Below, piece by piece: positions 33,339 through 45,529 of a stretch of DNA of 64,000 bases; the first letter of the stretch is position 1; the number at the start of each line of letters is the position of its first letter. The position numbers were made by a program, and so were the translations under genes. The DNA lies in NCBI GenBank assembly GCA_030280995.1, contig JASXTE010000002.1:11236683-11300682 (forward strand), in the 5' to 3' direction. Below the pieces are notes generated by a model. The model worked only from the letters and a program-made list of their open reading frames with translations. It was not told where the DNA came from and ran no database searches. Origin of the DNA: Hemileia vastatrix. Lineage: Eukaryota > Basidiomycota > Pucciniomycetes > Pucciniales > Zaghouaniaceae.

Positions 33339-36300
33339 CTGCTTTTATTACTGGTTATGGCAATCTTCTGATCAAAGGACCTGGAGAAGAATTGATCACC
33401 CTCAAAGGTGTTTTCTACTGTGATAAGGCAAAATCTACTCTTATTTCTCCTTTTGATCTTCTTCAGAATGGTATTTCATTATCCCTCAATAAAAATAATG
33501 ATTATATAATTTCAAAAAACAAAAAATTTTATTCATAGCTCCAATTTCCTGTTCTGAACGCAAATGGACTGTTGATCTGGTTTATCCATGTAATCTAGAC
33601 AGTAATCCTTTTTAAATCAATTATTTTAATTCTCTTTCTTCTGCTACCCTGCCTGCTCCTTTTGTTCCATCTCCTACCTCAAACATCCCATATCCCAAAG
33701 CTGTTCCCGACTCTATCATGGATTGGCACCATCGTCTAGGACACACCAGCACTAGAATTCTAAAAAAGATTGCCAAACTAGGCCTATGTCTCAATGCCCC
33801 TTCATATGTCCCTTCATGTAGGTTACATTGTGATGTCTGTGCTGTGTCTAAGAGTAAAAAGAAAAACACTTGTCTGGCAGCCAAAAGAGATCATCCCCTG
33901 ATGGAATTGGTAGTTTCTGACCTTGTTGGTCCAATGGTTGATATCACTGATAACGGAGAAATATGGGTTGCAACTTTCAGAGAATCTTTCTCAACATATG
34001 GGGAAGTTTTCATACTGAGAAAGAAATCTGATGTGTTTGAAGCTTTTTTGAATTTCAAAAATAGATTGGAGAATGTTACCAATCAACGCATAAAAATTCT
34101 ACGTACAGACAATGGTAAAGAGTATATGAATAGAAAGTTCTCTGATTTCTTATCGACTCAAGGTATTCTTCATGAACACTCAATGCCTTATCACCATGAA
34201 CAAAATGGAATGGCTGAACGATTCAATCAAACCATTGGTGAAATTGCACGCACTATCCTTTTAGCTTCTAATCTACCTTCCACTTTTTGGACCTTAGCTT
34301 ATTGCTGGGCATCATATATTCATAATCGATTACCAAATGTTAGAGTTACTGATAGCACACCTTATCAACTCATTTTCAATAAAACAGCGGATCTCTCTCC
34401 AATAAAAATTTTTGGCCAATGGGCATATGTCCATATCCCAACTGAAAAACGAACCAGAATGGAGCCAAGAGCTATGAGGTGTAAAGTAGTTGGTTTTGTT
34501 GATGGTGGGAAAGGCTGGATTTTTTGGCACCCTGAAACAAATTCTTTTGTACAATCAGCCATGGCTAAATTCATACCTGAAGGAGAAGCTTTTACTGAAG
34601 ACTCTCTGATTAAACCGTACTCACCCAAATCTGCGTCCAAAGGTGATCTTAATTTCATTCTTAACTCTTTAACATTTGGCGATTTCACAGCAGAAGAAAC
34701 TATAGCTGCACAAGATGTATTAGTCGATTTCATTAACAGAAATGCCAGTGAACTATCTGACCAAGTACCCAGATCTTTCAAACAAGCTATGAAGAGACCA
34801 GATTCTGCTGAGTGGAAGGTGGCATGTAATCAAGAATTGGACAACATGTCAAAAATGAAAGTGTGGGATATTGTGCCTCTTCCTCCAGGAAAAACAGTTA
34901 CTGGTGCTAGATGGGTGTTTGCTTTGAAAAGAGATGAGTATGGAAAAATCATCAAACACAAAGCACGATATGTTGCTCAAGGTTTCAAGCAGGTTGAAGG
35001 AGTCGATTTCAAAGAAACTTTTGCACCAACAGCTACTTTTGCTTCTCTACGATTAATTCTTACCCTTGCGGCTACTTACAATTGGCCAATCAAAACTTTT
35101 GACGTCACAGCAGCTTATCTTCACAGTGATCTTGATGAAGAAATCTATGTAAAACAACCTGAAGGTTTTGAATCAGCCGAACTCGACCATGTATGCAGAC
35201 TCAAAAAAGCATTATATGGAACAAAGCAAGCAGCAAGATGTTGGTGGAAACACCTCAGTGGTATCCTGGCAGATTTAGGTTATAGAGCGAGTAATCAAGA
35301 CGCTAGTGTATATGTACTGACTAAGAATGGATCAAAGGGAATGCTCTGGATTCATGTGGATGATGGTGTGGTAGTTGGTAGCGATGAAAAGGTTTTAAAG
35401 GTTTTAGAGGAGGATATGGGGGAAAAGTTGAAAGTGAAGTGGTCTAATGGTATTTCTTCAATAGTTGGTTTGGCAGTTTCAAGATGTCCTGAAGGTTTTA
35501 TCATTCATCAACCTGCTCTAGTGAATAAAATTCTTAATGAACACAACCCAACTGGTCTCATGTCTTACTCCCCTTTACCGATGGGTCTTTCTTTGACATC
35601 TCTGAAGGAAAAAATGCACCCTCCCCAAGAAGCAATCAAATTTCTTTCAATCATTGGTTCTTTATCTTATCTTGTTGCTGGATCCAGACCTGATTTAGCG
35701 TATCCCGTCAACTTCCTGGCACGTTATGCATCAAGACCAGGTAAAGCTGAATGGGATGCACTACATCATTTACTGAGATACTTGCAATACACCAAGGATA
35801 TGAAATTTCATTTATTTCCTTCTATCAAAGCAACTCCGTTGACTGAAGTTTACTGTGATGCAACATGGGGCGGTGAATTTGCAAGAGCCACTGGTGGTCA
35901 TGTTCTGCAAGTCAACAATTGCCTCATTCTATGGCAATCTAAACGGCAGTCAAGAGTAGCAACAGCTTCCCTCCACTCGGAATTGATGGCAATGTCAAAT
36001 GCCACAAGGCAAGCTCTATGGTTACGAAACCTCCTGCGTGAAGTTGATCTGTGTCATGGTCCAACAACTCTTTACTGTGATAATAAAGGAGCCATTGTTG
36101 CAGCTACAGACAACCCTTCAGACAAACGATGTAGACATGTCGATCATGATTTCTATTTTGTTAATGAACAAGTTCATAGGAAAGAAATAGTAATTGAATG
36201 GGTATCATCGAATAACCAAGTAGCAGATTTGTTAACAAAAAATCTGGGACCAACTATTTGGAAGGAGAAAAGAATTTTACTGGGAGTTTTCTAATTCTGT

Positions 36301-36394
36301 GTCATTGTGTTTTATTCTTTTTTCATATATATATTTTATTTCTCTATTACTTACATTCCTTTTACCGTTGTGGGAAAATCACTAAGAGGGGGGG

Positions 36395-36575
36395 TATTAT
36401 GTATATAATGATATATGCTTAGTGATTATATGCATATTGTATGTAGTATATCCTATGGTGCAGCGGAAGCATATAACTCCGGTTCACTCCGGAAGAAACG
36501 CTGACGCTGCTACCATAGGTGAGTAATGAAAATACCATGGTTCACTCAGGAAGAAATGCTGACGCTGCTACCATA
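36395..36575 (+). repeat. 3' LTR of copia C
   Basis: 181 bp with the same internal duplication as the 5' LTR. It differs at CTCAGGAAGAAATGC versus CTCCGGAAGAAACGC. It is followed by GCGAC. Confidence 0.92.
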
Positions 36576-36864
36576 GCGACGTTGCAGTGGGATCGTCGGC
36601 TGTTCTCACGAAGTGTGATAAACTTCAAGGATTTTCACCCAGAAACCTGGTGGTGAATCCTGAAAAATCTACCAACAAGCGAGGCTAGCCAACCGTCTAT
36701 GATCAGGCTCCTAAAGGTTGAGCTTGACCATAGCCGCCATTGATTCCCTGATCCCCCCACCATCCATCAGCTCTCCACACTTCCTCCTTCCATCAATCCA
36801 GGTCCGGTAGTCAGTATTTTTTTTTTACTGGCCACCTCTTTTCTTTTCTAAAAGTGTGATTGTC

Positions 36865-37765
36865 ATGCTCTATCTCAAGTATGATCCCCAACTAAAAGTC
36901 AAGGAAGTAATGGCCACTTTGGAAGATCAAACACTATCTCAAATCAATTTGGGCAATGGGGCCAAAATTCACCAAAATTCCTTGTCCCATTGGTTGAATC
37001 TATACAAGTCAACTAAAGCTGTTATTACTGACCCTGAAACTTATTTAAAACATGACCACCCATATGAAATTAATGAAGAACAGCAAATTTTTTTACTTCA
37101 AATGATAAAAAAAGATCCCACAGTTTATCAATCAGTGCTACAGGCAGCTCTAAACCAGCAACATGGCCTTGATTTTTGTCAGGCAACAATACGCCACAAA
37201 CTTGTAGAACAGCTCAATATGTCTAAAAAAGTCACAAGCAAAATTCATCCTAAGTAAGACAAAGAAAAATGAATTTTTTTCATTTCATTGATAGGCACTT
37301 TCAATACTCACTATTTGATGTTTCCTGGTGAGCTGATTTCTATTATTTTCTTTTTGTCAACTCATGCGATTCTTATTTGTCTGTACAGGTGAGTCAGCAA
37401 TCTCTATAGATCAATTTTTACACAAGATGGTATGGGCTGAAAATGGTGTACTCATACCAATAATTTCAAGTATTCAGAGTGGCCACCACTTCAATATTAT
37501 CTCAGAAATATCTCTTCCAGGACTACTAGCAACTACCATCTTAGAAGAAACAGTGTGCCACACACAATTTGAATATTATTTGGAGGTAATTTTAGCAATT
37601 TTTACCTATTCTCTTTTTGAAAAACATTCAAGCTCATGTTTACTCTTTATTCTTCCCACAGTTTCCAATGATGAACCCATATCTTGCACCAAACAGTCTC
37701 TGCTTTATTGTAATCTTGAATGTACAACCAATGAGTCAGTCCAAATTTTTCCAGACCTTCTTGCA
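36865..37765 (+). pseudogene. Tc1/mariner-like transposase, copy 2, truncated
   Basis: Exon 1 from the ATG at 36865 gives YLKYDPQLKVKEVMA ... SLSHWLNLYKSTKAVITDPETYL ... MSKKVTSK, clearly homologous to copy 1. It ends at a donor near 37253. A later exon (about 37389-37585) gives ESAISIDQF and ISLPGLLATTILEETV ... FEYYLE. An exon from 37662 gives FPMMNPYLAPNSLCF. The second catalytic Asp is replaced (VILNVQP for VLMMDN) and the DFNPIE segment is absent. The gene runs directly into the 3' end of the convergent accessory gene. It is inactive. Confidence 0.65.
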
Positions 37766-38160
37766 TAGCTGTTTTATTGGTATTGAATTTAACTACTTCA
37801 ATGAAATCTTTGAAGGTAGGTTCATAATCTGAATTATTTCCTTCATCATCAGAAGGTGATTTTCCTCTAGACATGACAGGAGTTTGTTGTGATGAGTTTT
37901 CAGAATTATTAGTGTTTTTATTATTTTTATTTACCCATTTGAACATTGGAGCCTTTAGAGGAACCAGGTATGTAACTTCATGTGGTTTAAAGTTCTTAAA
38001 AAACATTTAATTAATTATAACTCAAAAAAGAATTATTGACATACTATCGCCTTGGCCCAAATTAAAGCCATACTATAAGTTAGTGGAAAATATTCCTGTG
38101 GGTTTGAAGGATTCACAACAACATGTGCCACCTTGGACTTTGAATAATCCATATTTCTTT
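37647..38160 (-). pseudogene. Accessory protein of the two-gene transposon, copy 2, truncated
   Basis: An upstream exon (about 38046-38160) reads VVNPSNPQEYFPLTYSMALI and ends WAKAI at a GTATGT donor. The homologous exon in copy 1 reads FVNPTNPTQYIKL. Exon 2 (about 37650-37999) reads NFKPHEVTYLVPLKAPMFKW, then a polar linker, then FIEVVKFN and LEKFGLTHW. It breaks off before the GVPKGAAQML segment that ends copy 1. The same order, strand relation and intron position in two separate loci show that the gene belongs to the transposon. Confidence 0.6.
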
Positions 38161-39359
38161 TTTACATATCAAACAGCAGGTGCACATGTTCATAGTTTAA
38201 TTTTCTCCTCTTGATTCTGGGAGAAATGTTGGATTCTGAGTCAGCTTTTTGGTCATGATTTGTATTTGTGTCTTCAAAACATGAGTAAGCAGACACTCTC
38301 TGAAAGCAAGAATTAAAAAAATAACTTTAAAACCTTTGAGAGAGAAACTAGAATAAACTGCACTTTAATTTCCAATCTAGGATCCTCCTAATCCAAATAG
38401 ACATACAGATTTTGATCTCCTGAGGATAAAATTTCAACATTTAATAATTATTTGATCTGATTCACACTTTTGAGTACATTTTTTTTTTGTAAACTTCTGC
38501 CCTCTCCAGAAGCAGAAACTGGGGAGAACCATGAGACAGAATCATTTTCTACCTCATTTTGACTATAAAGCCTCATTCAAGTCTTTTCTTGATTATTTAT
38601 GGTCTTGAAAGCATAGCATTTGAATTGCTAAAGATCTGTATTGGAGGTTTTCCACTCAAAATGAAGCTTACCATATAATAGAGAATTTTAATCTATTTTT
38701 GGAGACAATGTTTTTGTAGAGCTTTAAGTCAAGAAAAAATATCACTGAAATTTCAGATTCCAAATACTCTTCAGAATAGCTAGGGGTAGAATGGTAACAA
38801 CAATACAATGAATGATTGGCATTGGAGGAGTCATTAAGGTCATATGTTCTGTCAGTACCAATGAATAGCTCTGTATTTGATAAAATATTAAAAATATGAG
38901 CTGGGTTAAAAATCACTGTACCAGTACTAGATGTATGTCAATAATAAAATAATAAAATAAAATAAAACATACCTGGAAGTTCTACAAACAATAAGAAACC
39001 AGACTTGGATCAATGGAAAGAGGAAGTGTGGAAGAGGGCCAATGGACAGAAGAGTGCTGAAGAAAAACAGGTGGCCAGAAAAAAAGAAAAAATTTAAAAC
39101 AAAAAGAATATAAAGATAATACTGACCACAAGACTTGGATCAATGGAAGGAGAAAGCAGAGTTGGAGGGCCAATGGAAGGTAGGAGGATTCAGGAGTTGA
39201 TGGCTGGAATTCTCAAGCTAGAGATTTTATGGGCTTAATCATAGATTGTGCGCTAGCTTTTCTTGTTGACAGAAAAATTCAGAATTCACCACAAGGTTAC
39301 TGAGTGAAAATTCTTTAAATTTATCAATGGCTGCATCAAGACTTTTGAATATAAATTTA
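38161..39359. other. 5' part of the accessory gene and right terminal repeat, copy 2
   Basis: Minus-strand sequence upstream of the recognisable exons is decayed. The stretch 39000-39180 holds two similar phrases (AGACTTGGATCAATGGAAAG/AGG and GGGCCAATGGA). The right terminal inverted repeat lies at about 39215-39359. Confidence 0.4.
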
Positions 39360-39824
39360 CATACAAAAAAAAAGAAAAAAGAAAAAGAAAAAGAAAAAAG
39401 GGAAACATGGTATTTTCATATCTTTTCTCATTACTTTTTAATTCAAGTTAAATATTCTAAAGTTGAAAAATGGCTTCTTTCACCAAAAAGATTTCACTTG
39501 TATGTATATAGATACATCCTAAATTTTGAATTATCTAAGTTGGTTTGAGAAATGTTCATCCAGCTTTACATTCATGTAGAGATATGATCAGAACATGCAA
39601 AAAGAAATCATTTGTATTCATGTTTTCAACAAATTGATGCAAGAAGATTTGACATTGTAGATGTCACTAAACTTAAAACATGATATACCCAATACTGGGT
39701 ATCAAAGTATTTGTGTCTACCATTAGATATTCACTCTTTCTTTCACTTAGATCCAACATTATTAATGGAAGAAAATTCTTATCCACTAGTTCCCAGGCTA
39801 ATGAATAATAGAATTGAAATAAAA

Positions 39825-40085
39825 CACTACGCAATATAGGGGGTGGACTTGCTAGCAAGTCCTCAACCTGAACTCAGATGGAACTCAGATGGAACTCAGA
39901 CTGAACTCATACTGAACCCATACTGAACTCTACTTGAACACCCACCTAAAACTGTTCTTCTGAGTGGTGTTCATTCCTGATTGTATGGCTCCTTTATCAA
40001 TAGCTCAATGTGTGTTCAATTTATGGTGAGTTTGGGTCCAAGGTTGCGGACTTGCTAGCAAGTCCGCCCCCCATATTGTGTGGTG
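39825..40085. mobile_element. 261-bp CACTA-like MITE with palindromic ends
   Basis: The left end is CACTACGCAATATAGGGGG and the reversed right end CACCACACAATATGGGGGG. Both are followed by the perfect palindrome GGACTTGCTAGCAAGTCC. The 3-bp duplication is AAA (39822-39824 and 40086-40088). Inside are short tandem repeats of a TGAACTCA(G/T) motif. There is no coding capacity. Confidence 0.75.
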
Positions 40086-40088
40086 AAA

Positions 40089-40819
40089 CCCCTTTATTTT
40101 GTTCTAATGCCCTTAATTTTCAGTCATCATGACAGATCCCATACAAAACATATATTTTTCAATTAAACTCAAACTTTGAGATACATCCCACATTAAATAA
40201 CCCATTTATTGTCAAAAAATAAATAAATAAATAAATAAAATAAAATAAAATAAGATGGCAGGAAATCATCTGGGTCTTTCATTTTTTTTTATTTTCCCCA
40301 CCATTAATTTGATGGTGGATTTACAGTACTTTGATACTCCCTAATAGGTAGTATATATATTCATTGATGGGTCGGCTTTATTTTAGAGAAGCACTTAAGC
40401 CTAGATTGGTTTTTTTTAAAAGTATATATTTTTCCATCAGGATATATATATATATATATATATATATTATTTCCTCCCCCCCAAAAAAAGGTGTTTTAGC
40501 CTAATAAAATTTCTTATGATTTTTCTTGTTATTTATTTATTTATTTTTATTTTTCTATTTTCCACTTGTTACTAATTTTAATTTATTCCTTATCTCAAAA
40601 AAGATTATAATAATTATAATAATAAAAATAATATATATATATATATTTGGAAAGGTCTTTGGCTCTACTTGTTATTAGATTCTCACTAAAAGTAAAAAAA
40701 AATGTACCTTTATTTTTTATTTTTCTCTTAGTTGGTTAAGATTTAGTTAGGCTATCCTCATTTAAAACTGTATATATCCAACAGTTTAATTTTTTTCAAT
40801 ATATATATATGTGTGTGTC
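40089..40819. other. AT-rich gap with microsatellites
   Basis: Contains (ATAA)n near 40218-40250 and (AT)n at 40442-40468 and 40629-40645. No gene is seen. Confidence 0.6.
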
Positions 40820-40824
40820 AGGGT

Positions 40825-40931
40825 TATTGGTGGGCAAATGGTAGTTTTATATTTACTCAGAGTTAGTTAATATTCACTTTACCTGCTAGTTTATATACAT
40901 TGTGATACTGCGGCGCAGTTGAAACCTAACA
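40825..40931 (-). repeat. 3' LTR of copia D
   Basis: 107 bp, TGTTAGG...CCAATA on the minus strand. The splice-donor-like site reads GTAAAG here and GTACAA in the 5' LTR. No internal duplication. Confidence 0.9.
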
Positions 40932-41040
40932 CCTGCCCTTTTGACAAGACACTGAGAATGTATTTATTGATTATATAAAAGGAAGAAGGAAAAAAGGAGG
41001 GAAAAGAAGAAGAAAAAATGGAAGAAAAGAAAAAATAATA

Positions 41041-44000
41041 TTATTGTAAATCAAACTCTTTGCTCTGTCTATCATGGCATTGTTTGTTAAGAGCCTTAGT
41101 CATTATGTCCACTTTTTGAAATATGGTTGGAACCCATTCAAGGGTAGCTTTATTTTTGTGCAGTTGTTCATTGATGAAGTAAAACTCACGGTCACTGTGT
41201 CGTGTGCATTTGTTAGATGCTTCATTGGTTGATACTTTGATTGATGCTTGATTGTCACAGCGTATGATGAAAGGTTTGTTGTATTTAATGAGATCACTTA
41301 ATATGTTCTGGATCCATAGTCCCATTCTTGTTGCTGAACCTTATGCCATGTATTCAGCATGGCACGTTGAAGAGGCAACTGATGGTATCCTTTTGGAGCT
41401 CCAGAACACAAGTGAATTATGTAGAAAAATGACCATACCGCCTGTAGATCTGGAAAATTCCCTGCCCCAATTGGTATTGGAGTATACTGTGAGACCAGGA
41501 TTTTCGTCAGTTTTTGGATATAAGTTAAGTTTTTTGTCTTTAGTGTATTGAATATATTCAAGAAGGTGGTTTAGAGAACGCCAATGTTCATTGTTGGGAT
41601 TTTTTTCATGTCTAGATAATTGATTCACAGTAAAATTGATGTTGGGTTGTGATTCTGTTGCTATATAGCTTAAAGATCCTACAATGGATAGGTAGTTGGA
41701 AGGTCTTAACAGTCAATGATCTTTTGGAGAAGTGGATAGTTCAATGTTTTTTGGAAGTGGTTAGTGATGTGGAAGTTTATTTGGATGATGTTTCTTTAGG
41801 ATCTTTGTTATGAGTTCTGGTTGGCTGAGTTGGAAAACTTGGTTGTTTTGTTCAATTTTAATACCTACTATACCATCTAGTTCTTCATGACATTTAATAG
41901 TGAGAGTTTGTCATAGATCTTGTTCTAGTTTTCTTAAGATATCTGTAGAGTTTCCTGTAACTAGTCCATCATTCACATGGACCCAAATCATTGTGTTTGA
42001 TACATTTTTCTTAAGGAAATATACACTATTTTCAAACGATGACATAGTATAGCCAATTGATGTCAGTTGTTTTATGAAGTGTTGCCACCAGCACTGTGCC
42101 ACTTGACATTTCCCATGAAAAGCTTTCTTCAGATTGTAAGCTTTTCTGTCGTTAAGTTTGAGACCAGGTGGATTGCGAACCCAAACGTCTTCATTTATTG
42201 GACTGTTTAGGTATGCTGCTGTGTTGTCAAATGTATGAATAGGCCAGTTTTTAGTTGTGTAGATTGTCATTATTAGTCTTTGGGATGTGAATGAAGCAGC
42301 TGGTGCAAATGTTGACAAATAATCTATACCTTTTATCTGTTTAAATCCTTTTGCTACGTACCTTGCTTTTAATTTTTTAATTTTGTAGTTCCATTGATGT
42401 TATCTTTCTTTTTGGCAAAAACCCAACAAGTTTTGAGTATTCTTGCTCCCTTTAGTGGTGTTTTTCCTTCCCATACCTTCATATCAGACAGATTCTTTAT
42501 TTCATTAATACAAGCCTCTTTCCAACCTTTGCTTTTTTCTGACTTTGTTGCTTCTTTGAAAGATTTTGGTACTTTGGTTTCAAAGTAACCACAGTTTTTA
42601 AGTATGGACTTAGACAATCTCTCTTGTTCTAGAATTGTCTCTTCATCTGTGAAATCACCTAAATTTTTTGGTTGTGGTCGGATATTTGACTCAACTGTGT
42701 TGAGAATGAAATTGACTGGCATTTTTTCTGGTTTGGGAGTGTATCCTTGTTTGAATTTTCCCCAAGCTGAAGCAAAAATTACCTTATCATTTGGCTCCCA
42801 GAAAAGCCAGCCTTTCATTCCTGCTGGATATCCAACCATGTAGCACTTCTTTTCTCTGATGTCTAAGTTGCAAAGTTTTTCTTTGGGAATGTGTACATAT
42901 GCCACTTCTCCAAATTTTTGCAGTAAATATAATTGTGGTTTGTTTCCAAACATGGCTTCATACGGGGTTTTGTTCTGAAAAGTTTTGTTTGGGATTCTGT
43001 TTAAAATATATGATGCCCATCTGAAAGCAAAGCTCCAAAAGGATTTTGGAAGCTGGCTTGCAAAATGAACCGTTCTTCCAGTTTAGGTAATTATACGATT
43101 GAATCTTTTGATGTGTCTATTCTTTTGGTGATGATATGGTAGATATTTTTCTTGGATTATGCTGTTATTGTTGAAATAGGAAGAGAGGGTTTTTGTTGAC
43201 AAACTCACCACCATTGTCTGAGTGAAAAATTTTAACTTTGTTGCCTGTTTGCTTTTCTAGACAGTTTATTACACTGACTACACGTGTTGCTGTTTCTGAT
43301 TTGTTCTTTAAGATATGGCATTTGCTGTAGGAAGTAGCCATATCTCTAAAGGTGAGCGCATATAGTCGATTGTCAACTGATGTTTCTTCTATGGGTGCTA
43401 TTAGGTTGGCACTCACTAATTACAAGTTGTTGGGACTTCTTCCTGCTGTTTCTAGGAATGATTGTTTCTTACTTTTGCAGATCTGGCATGCATTGCAAAT
43501 GATGGACCTAGAGGGGGGTTTGGCTGGGAGTCCCAAGGCCATATTGGAGGCAATCATTCTTTTTATTTGTCTTAAACTAGTATGTCCTAAAAGGCATTTC
43601 CAGTTGTAGAGGATCTCTTCATCTTTTGTTCTTATTCTCTGTACTGGGAATGTTGTTGGAAGATTAAGGTTATAAATGCATGTTTCAAACTTTTTTGAAT
43701 TGTCATTGTGATCAGTGACATAAGTTTGATTACATATGTTAAAAAGGCATGGATATCTATCTACATGATTATTAAGTGAGGGGGGAAACTCCCATAGAGA
43801 TCTGTTTTCAATGTACTGTGCTATGAGAATGGTGTTACTGTTTAAGCTAATGTGAAAATTTTTACTGTCAGTTGAGATGATTGTCGCACCAGATTTGATA
43901 AGAGAAGCTGGGGAGATTAATGTACCACTTGCTTCCTTGCAGTAAAACACTGAGGTAATATTGATAGTTTGGCCAGTCACTCCAATTAATCGCAAAGTCC

Positions 44001-45529
44001 CTTTCCCTGTAATGAATATTTTAGCTTCATTAGTTGCTACTCTCATTGGCATTGGTTTATTGAAAGAAAGGAAATTGACTAACTCATTCAAGATTCCAGA
44101 AAAATGACTTGTTGCTCTTGTATCAAAAAGGGAATTTGATGCATATTCAGAGGAAACATTTAGGTGTTGAAATGCTGCAGCTGTGGCTTCTGCAGAGTTG
44201 TCTTTCAGTTCTACAGCTTTGGCTTTCACTGGTGGGGTGTTGGGGGATGGACAATGTGGTTGTCTGCTTGGGTATGTTGGATGGTAATAGTCCATTGTTG
44301 GTCTGTGTGGGGGAATAAAGTTTTGTTGACAAATATTTCCAAGGTTTTGGAAATGAGGGAGGAACAATGGTTGAATAACCATGGGATATACTGGCTGAAG
44401 ACCTGGCAATATCATGGGTCCTGGGAAACGTGGGTGATTTGCAAAGGATGCAGCTTTAGGACAGTTTATCTGTATATGGTCTGGTGAGTTGCAATTCCAA
44501 CAGGTGGGTTGTCGTATTGATCTCATGGTGGATAAGTTAGGTTGTTCAAAGGTTTCTTCATATGGAGGCAGTGGTGAAGGTTGAAGAGGTTGATTAAATT
44601 CATTGGTGTTGTTGTTTGTTGAGATATGATTAGCTGTTAGGGAGATGGTATCATTTCTTTTTGTATTTTCATCATTTTTTTTGAATCTGTCCCAAGTCAC
44701 CGTTAGTGTCTGTTGAATAGTAGCTGATGATTGGTTTACACCAGTGATCTTGACAAGGAGTTCTACTTCACGTAGCATTTCAGAGCTGAAATGTAAGTCA
44801 TCCTTTAATGCCCTTTGTATGATGGTTGCAAAAATTTCATTGTTAAAGGTAAGATTTTGTGCCTTGAGATCTGTGTAGCAGTCTTTGAGATGAGATATCA
44901 TTGCAATAGGGTTAGGAAAATCATTTGACCTTATATTAAGAACTTTGTCAAGTGCATTTAGTTGTCCAGATTGAGAGAGGACATTATATTGTTGTTGGAG
45001 ATAGTTGAAGGCTAATGTGCTGGGTACCATGGACAGTATTTGAGTTTTGACATTCAAGTTGACTGAGTTTATTAAAATAGCTTGACCTATTCGTTCTCTT
45101 GCAGATCTGTTTGATGGGTTTGGTCAGGTGAGAAAATCTGGTTCACCAATATAGTCATTGAGGATTATTTATTTTAAGTTTCTTGTGCCATATTCTGAAG
45201 TTGGAGCTGTCGTCTTTCAGTTTAGTTGGCCAGTTCACCATCTCTTTTCGGACTTCTCTTATAGTATTGGTTACCTGCTTTCTTGCGCTGTTTCTGGCTA
45301 CAGCACATGGGTCTTGAAATTCTTCATTGTCTGAAGGAGCATTGTGTTCTTGTTCAATGTATGGGTCAAATGCTTCATTGTTGTCTTCAACTTTGTTTGT
45401 AGGGATTGTAGGTGTCCTTTGATGTGCGCATTATGTGTTCGATGTCGTCAAAGGATTTGTCGTTGTGGCCGTGGTGGGGACTGAAGATGATGGATGGGTC
45501 GGAATCGGAGTTGTATTTCTTGAGGGCAT
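41041..45529 (-). pseudogene. Copia D gag-pol remnant
   Basis: Pieces on the minus strand are: Gag from an ATG at 45529 (stops near 45425 and 45129), long open Gag-protease-pre-integrase 43420-45057, integrase 42369-43416, RT 41911-42318 and RNase H 41041-41628. Visible motifs are CCHC (CWNCNSPDHIQINC), a degenerate protease FDTRATSHF, pre-integrase WKCLLGHTS with CNACQICK, and integrase SDNGGEF. RT shows FDNTAAYLNSP and WVHVNDG (His and Asn in the YVDD box). RNase H shows CDNQASI. Frameshifts and stops between the pieces make it inactive. It is the most decayed full-length copia of the window. Confidence 0.85.

Larger units (their letters stand above)
23052..36294 (+). pseudogene. Copia C gag-pol, interrupted by a gypsy insertion
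   Basis: Coding parts are 23052-24856 and 33344-36294. The gypsy element inserted in the codon after LVA of the protease region, and the frame continues as AFITGYGNL once one CTGCT copy is removed. Other lesions are a frameshift at a C8 run near 23480, TGA at 24212-24214, a frameshift near the A-rich 33520-33535, and TAA near 33613. Domains are Arg/Ser-rich Gag N-terminus, copia Gag, CCHC (CHLCKSTEHFVPNC), protease FDSGATHH, pre-integrase MDWHHRLGHT, integrase, RT and RNase H. The segment 33718-36294 (858 codons) is fully open. The RT motif is LWIHVDDG, His for Tyr, as in copia B. Copies B and C are clearly related but belong to different families by LTR. Confidence 0.88.
22722..36575 (+). 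mobile_element. Full-length Ty1/copia element C, split by a gypsy element
   Basis: LTRs of 181 bp at 22722-22902 and 36395-36575 begin TATTATGTATATAATG and end GCTACCATA. The 5-bp duplication is GCGAC (22717-22721 and 36576-36580). The primer-binding site follows the 5' LTR and a purine tract AAGAGGGGGGG precedes the 3' LTR. Removing the gypsy element and one CTGCT gives 5367 bp. I saw two differences between the LTRs by eye, which means recent insertion. Confidence 0.92.
21422..36615 (+). mobile_element. Non-autonomous CACTA (EnSpm) element with ~100-bp TIRs, split by copia C
   Basis: The left end CACTTCGTGAGAACAGCC (21422) and the reversed right end (36615) are identical there and stay highly similar for about 100 bp. 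The match runs through CGTCGCGCCAACGTTTCAGA and AAAATGAAATCCTGCA to CTGATATTTTCC. The 3-bp duplication TGA is at 21419-21421 and 36616-36618. Removing copia C and one GCGAC leaves 1335 bp. It holds only the first exon of a Tnp2-like gene, so it cannot mobilise itself. Confidence 0.85.
21386..39359 (+). mobile_element. Two-gene Tc1/mariner-like element (copy 2), outermost level of the nest
   Basis: A long inverted repeat links the left side (AAAAGTCTTGGTATAGTCAC at about 21399, continuing after the nested CACTA element at 36616 with TGATAAACTTCAAGGATTTT) to the right side read in reverse from about 39346 (AAAAGTCTTGATGCAGCCAT, then TGATAAATTTAAAGAATTTT). Similarity extends inward for about 95 bp beyond that. 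Subtracting the nest leaves about 2.78 kb. Inside are a transposase (plus) and an accessory gene (minus), both truncated where they meet. The exact outer ends are uncertain by about 10 bp. Confidence 0.7.
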
